From: Candidatus Blautia faecipullorum
GTDB lineage: Bacteria; Bacillota; Clostridia; Lachnospirales; Lachnospiraceae
DNA length: 64,000 bases
Direction: 5' to 3'
Assembly: GCA_019115125.1 (NCBI GenBank)
Contig: DXEG01000023.1
Coordinates: 1 to 64,000, forward strand
A program made the translations under genes and the position numbers. The notes under the pieces are model-generated. The model made no database searches. It saw only the letters and a program-made list of their open reading frames with translations, and was not told the DNA's origin. Positions 61,545 through 64,000 of the stretch are shown one piece after another (the first letter of the stretch is position 1; every line of letters begins with the position of its first letter).

Positions 61545-62308
61545 TAGATTATTTCAGAGCGGAAAAACTAAAATACCGCCGCACAGCTATGAACGGGATT
61601 ACATTTTTTATGCCTTTGCTGACAGTGGCTCTGGCAGCCTGGCTCACCCACCATTATTTTTCTGTTGACAGCTATAACTGGTGGTATATAGGAATGTATC
61701 CTGGATTTCTTGGGATTATGTGCGGCATGATCGGAGGAAAGGACAAAAGAAAGAAGAATTACACCATCTGGCCGCTTCCCTGTAAAATGGGGAGAATATG
61801 GGACTCAAAAATTCTGGTTGGAGCGGCGCTGTCGGGGATCGCCATGATATTTGTCGTCGTACTTACGATTTTTGCGGGCAGAGTGATGGAAAGTGTGCGG
61901 CATATACAGTTTTTCGTGTCTCCCTCTGTGGGAGTGCAGATCGCGGCCGGGCTTGTTATGTGGGCGACTACTTTATGGCAGATACCTTTTTGTTTGTTTT
62001 TGACGCAGAAAGTGGGTATATTCCTGATGCTTGTGATCCATATGGGGATTTATACGATTTTAGCGACAGTTGTTTCCCTGAAATCATGGTTTGCCTTATT
62101 TCCGGGAGCCATTACGGCCCGGATGATGTGCCCGGTTCTTGGCGTGCTGCCGAACGGTCTTATTCTGCAGCCCGGACAGATGACTTATTCCCCTCAGCTA
62201 GAGGAGATGAGCAGCCTGTTTATCGGAATCCCGGCAGCTCTGCTTTGGTTCGGACTGTTCTGGCTGGCAGGCAGAAGATGGTTTGAAGGGCAGGTGGCGT
62301 CAAAATGA
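61541..62308 (+). CDS. Lantibiotic-protection ABC transporter permease (LanE-like)
   Basis: 255 residues, overlapping the ATPase gene by 4 bp (ATGA). Six membrane segments. It begins MIDYFRAEKLKYRRTAMNGITFFMPLLTVALA and continues with WWYIGMYPGFLGIMCGMIGGKDKRKKNYTIW, the arrangement of MutE/EpiE-like subunits. It should act with the ATPase and the second permease in the membrane. Confidence 0.85.
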   Translation: MIDYFRAEKLKYRRTAMNGITFFMPLLTVALAAWLTHHYFSVDSYNWWYIGMYPGFLGIMCGMIGGKDKRKKNYTIWPLPCKMGRIWDSKILVGAALSGIAMIFVVVLTIFAGRVMESVRHIQFFVSPSVGVQIAAGLVMWATTLWQIPFCLFLTQKVGIFLMLVIHMGIYTILATVVSLKSWFALFPGAITARMMCPVLGVLPNGLILQPGQMTYSPQLEEMSSLFIGIPAALLWFGLFWLAGRRWFEGQVASK

Positions 62309-63063
62309 AGCATTTGGGCGGAGGCATCCGGGGAGAAATCCTGAAGATGAGACATACCTTTTTATTTCCCTTTCATGGGGCGGTCCCGGTGCTTGGAGCT
62401 GTGATGTTTTTGCTGTATTATTCGGTTTCAGGCTGGAGTGAGCCTGCGCAGATTTCCGGTTATATAGAGATCTGCGGCATTGCTCTTCCTTTTGCGGTAA
62501 GTATAGTCTGCGCGGGAAATATCCGGCTGGAGGAACAAAATCATTTTCAGGTCTTTTTGGGAGGTTATGTCCAAAAATGGAAGGCTCTGGCAGTGAAGTG
62601 TCTGGTTCTTTCGGGAACGGGTTTTTTGACTATATTGGCAGCGGTTGTTCTTTTTGGAGCGGGATACAGCTTTCTGCTGGGAAAAGAGGGACTTTCCATG
62701 GGCGTCTATGTGTGTCTGGCAGCGGTTCTGTTTTTGGGAAGTATTCCCCTGTACCTGGAACATCTGTTTTTAAATCTGGTATTCTCGGGGGCTGTGTCTC
62801 AGTGTATAGGAGCGGCGCAGTTTCTGCTTTCCGCCTTGTTTCTTACTGGTCTGGGAGATGGAAAATGGCAGTTTTTTCCCTGTGCCTGGAGCGCAAGGGG
62901 AGCAATGCTTTTGCTGGGCGGGATCGGACAGGGACAGTCTGGCGGAGCGTATCTTTGGGAGCTGAAGAAAGCTTCCGTTATCTGCCTGTTGCTCCTGGCG
63001 GGGATCTGTGTCATAATCGGGATATGGTTTCACTACTACGAAGGAAGGCACTGTAATGATTGA
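62305..63063 (+). CDS. Lantibiotic-protection ABC transporter permease (LanG-like)
   Basis: 252 residues, overlapping the previous gene by 4 bp. Six membrane segments. HLGGGIRGEILKMRHTFLFPFHGAVPVLGAVMF starts the protein and RLEEQNHFQVFLGGYVQKWKALAVKCLVL lies in the first loop, the plan of MutG/EpiG-like subunits. Its 3' end overlaps the response regulator by 8 bp. Confidence 0.85.
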   Translation: MKHLGGGIRGEILKMRHTFLFPFHGAVPVLGAVMFLLYYSVSGWSEPAQISGYIEICGIALPFAVSIVCAGNIRLEEQNHFQVFLGGYVQKWKALAVKCLVLSGTGFLTILAAVVLFGAGYSFLLGKEGLSMGVYVCLAAVLFLGSIPLYLEHLFLNLVFSGAVSQCIGAAQFLLSALFLTGLGDGKWQFFPCAWSARGAMLLLGGIGQGQSGGAYLWELKKASVICLLLLAGICVIIGIWFHYYEGRHCND

Positions 63064-63715
63064 GATACTGGCAGTAGACGATGACAAAGGGATACTGGAG
63101 ATGATCCGGAAAGCCCTTTCCCGTGAAGGATATGTGGTGACGGTCCTGGACGATCCCATGAAGCTGGACGAAAGAACTCTTGGAAAATATCAGTTGATTC
63201 TTCTGGACGTGATGATGCCGGGGCTGGACGGCTTCAGCCTGTGCCGTAAGATCAGAAATCTGGTGGACTGTCCGATCCTTTTTCTTACTGCCAGAACAGC
63301 GGAAAAGGATCTGATGGAGGGGCTGGGGATCGGAGGAGACGATTATATCACGAAGCCTTTTGGAATCGGGGAGCTGAGGGCGAGAGTGGCGGCTCATATC
63401 CGCCGGGAAAACAGGGAGAAAAAACATGCCGTCTGTATCGGCGGCGTGCGTTTTTCTATGGAAGAAAAGAGAATTTTTTATGAGGATACGGAGATCGGAT
63501 TTACGAAAGCCCAGTACAGCATCTGCGAATTCCTGGCGCTGAACCGGGGGCAGGTTTTTTCCAAGGAGCGTATCCTGGAACATGTTTTTGGCTTTGACGG
63601 TGAGAGCAGTGATTCGGCCATTACGGAGCATGTAAAAAATATCCGGGCAAAGTTTCAGAAATTTGGGGTGAATCCCATTGAAACAGTATGGGGGATTGGA
63701 TATCGATGGAAATGA
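63056..63715 (+). CDS. OmpR-family response regulator of the Cpr-like operon
   Basis: 219 residues. Receiver domain with DDD at 7-9, the phospho-acceptor aspartate in LILLDVMMPGLDGFSL and the lysine in DYITKPFGIGELRARV. Winged helix with FTKAQYSICEFLALNRGQVFSKERIL and AITEHVKNIRAKFQKFG plus TVWGIGYRWK at the end. It probably activates its own operon through the upstream inverted repeat. Overlaps both neighbours. Confidence 0.92.
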   Translation: MIEILAVDDDKGILEMIRKALSREGYVVTVLDDPMKLDERTLGKYQLILLDVMMPGLDGFSLCRKIRNLVDCPILFLTARTAEKDLMEGLGIGGDDYITKPFGIGELRARVAAHIRRENREKKHAVCIGGVRFSMEEKRIFYEDTEIGFTKAQYSICEFLALNRGQVFSKERILEHVFGFDGESSDSAITEHVKNIRAKFQKFGVNPIETVWGIGYRWK

Positions 63716-64000
63716 AAAGGAGAGGGAAGTCCATATCGGGCCTGTTTTTGAGATTTGCGGTCCTGTTCTGTATAAATACGGCAGTAATCCTTTTGGGCGG
63801 TATGCTTCTGCTGATGGGGGCGGCCCGCACAGGTTTTGTTCTTCCGGCAAATTATACGGAAACCCGGCTGACAGATCGTATGCCGGAAATCAAGGCTGCC
63901 GGAGATTTTCCTGACAGATGGCTGCCTGACGGCGCTGCTTATGGAATATACAGTCAGGAGGGAGATCTGCGAGCCGGGAATTTTGACAATAAGGAGAGCG
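63706..64000 (+). CDS. Sensor histidine kinase of the Cpr-like operon, N-terminal part
   Basis: The frame is open from the ATG at 63706 (or 63712, an ATGA overlap with the regulator stop) to the end of the window, 98 residues seen. A basic start MEMKRRGKSISGLFLRF is followed by a membrane segment at about 16-37 (FAVLFCINTAVILLGGMLLL) and the beginning of an extracellular domain. The kinase domains lie beyond the window. Identity is inferred from position after a response regulator and from the membrane topology. Confidence 0.75.
   Translation, partial: MEMKRRGKSISGLFLRFAVLFCINTAVILLGGMLLLMGAARTGFVLPANYTETRLTDRMPEIKAAGDFPDRWLPDGAAYGIYSQEGDLRAGNFDNKES

Overview
The window looks like chromosome of an anaerobic gut-type Clostridia, most likely Lachnospiraceae. 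Pointers are the bifunctional acetaldehyde/alcohol dehydrogenase AdhE followed by a small phosphotransferase, the large BspA-type leucine-rich-repeat surface proteins with C-terminal Fn3-like repeats, an aconitase-family hydratase, an NSS transporter paired with an aminotransferase, and strong AGGAGG ribosome binding sites throughout. Most of it is moderate in G+C, with AT-rich exceptions at 30.6-31.2 kb, 37.5-42.2 kb and 45.3-46.6 kb. No rRNA, tRNA, CRISPR array or intact insertion sequence was seen.

Layout. 0-2.4 kb: end of the str operon (fusA C-terminus, then tuf with its own promoter and a terminator). 2.4-6.3 kb: a minus-strand HigBA-type toxin-antitoxin pair, then an iron-sulphur reductase, a histidine phosphatase and a J-domain protein whose 3' end has been tandemly duplicated. 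6.3-9.3 kb: an ECF sigma factor with a membrane anti-sigma factor, an HPr-like small protein and an AraC regulator. 9.4-15.8 kb: a phosphate operon (pstS-pstC-pstA-pstB-phoU-histidine kinase); the binding protein is circularly permuted. 15.8-18 kb: minus-strand Cys-rich peptide, YitT membrane protein and methyltransferase. 18-23.5 kb: aminotransferase, a catalytically dead L,D-transpeptidase homologue, Ddl and MurF. 23.5-27 kb: response regulator, ABC transporter and kinase. 27.2-29.4 kb: GH36 alpha-galactosidase. 29.4-31.3 kb: repeats, a membrane protein and a small AT-rich island carrying a nuclease-toxin-like gene and a compact structured RNA between two copies of one hairpin. 31.3-34 kb: minus-strand kinase, MATE pump and flavin-binding protein. 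34-37.3 kb: 2-hydroxyacid dehydrogenase, acyltransferase and a membrane protein. 37.3-42.3 kb: two paralogous surface proteins between identical 79-bp repeats. 42.3-45.3 kb: a small conserved protein and an aconitase-family hydratase. 45.3-46.6 kb: about 1.4 kb without a gene but with a near-consensus promoter and many RNA helices, a candidate large non-coding RNA. 46.6-54.5 kb: pseudouridine synthase, orphan solute-binding protein, NSS transporter with aminotransferase, small alarmone synthetase and a GntR-controlled ABC transporter. 54.5-59.8 kb: Rex-like site, adhE, phosphotransferase and a MATE pump. 59.8-64 kb: two unknown small proteins, then a LanFEG/Cpr-like peptide-resistance transporter with its response regulator and a histidine kinase running off the window.

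The most unusual points are the permuted phosphate-binding protein, the promoter-driven non-coding tract at 45.5-46.3 kb, the toxin/RNA island at 30.55-31.26 kb, the L,D-transpeptidase that has lost its catalytic residues beside Ddl and MurF, and several palindrome clusters between genes. All family assignments come from reading motifs in the translated sequence; no database search was possible.
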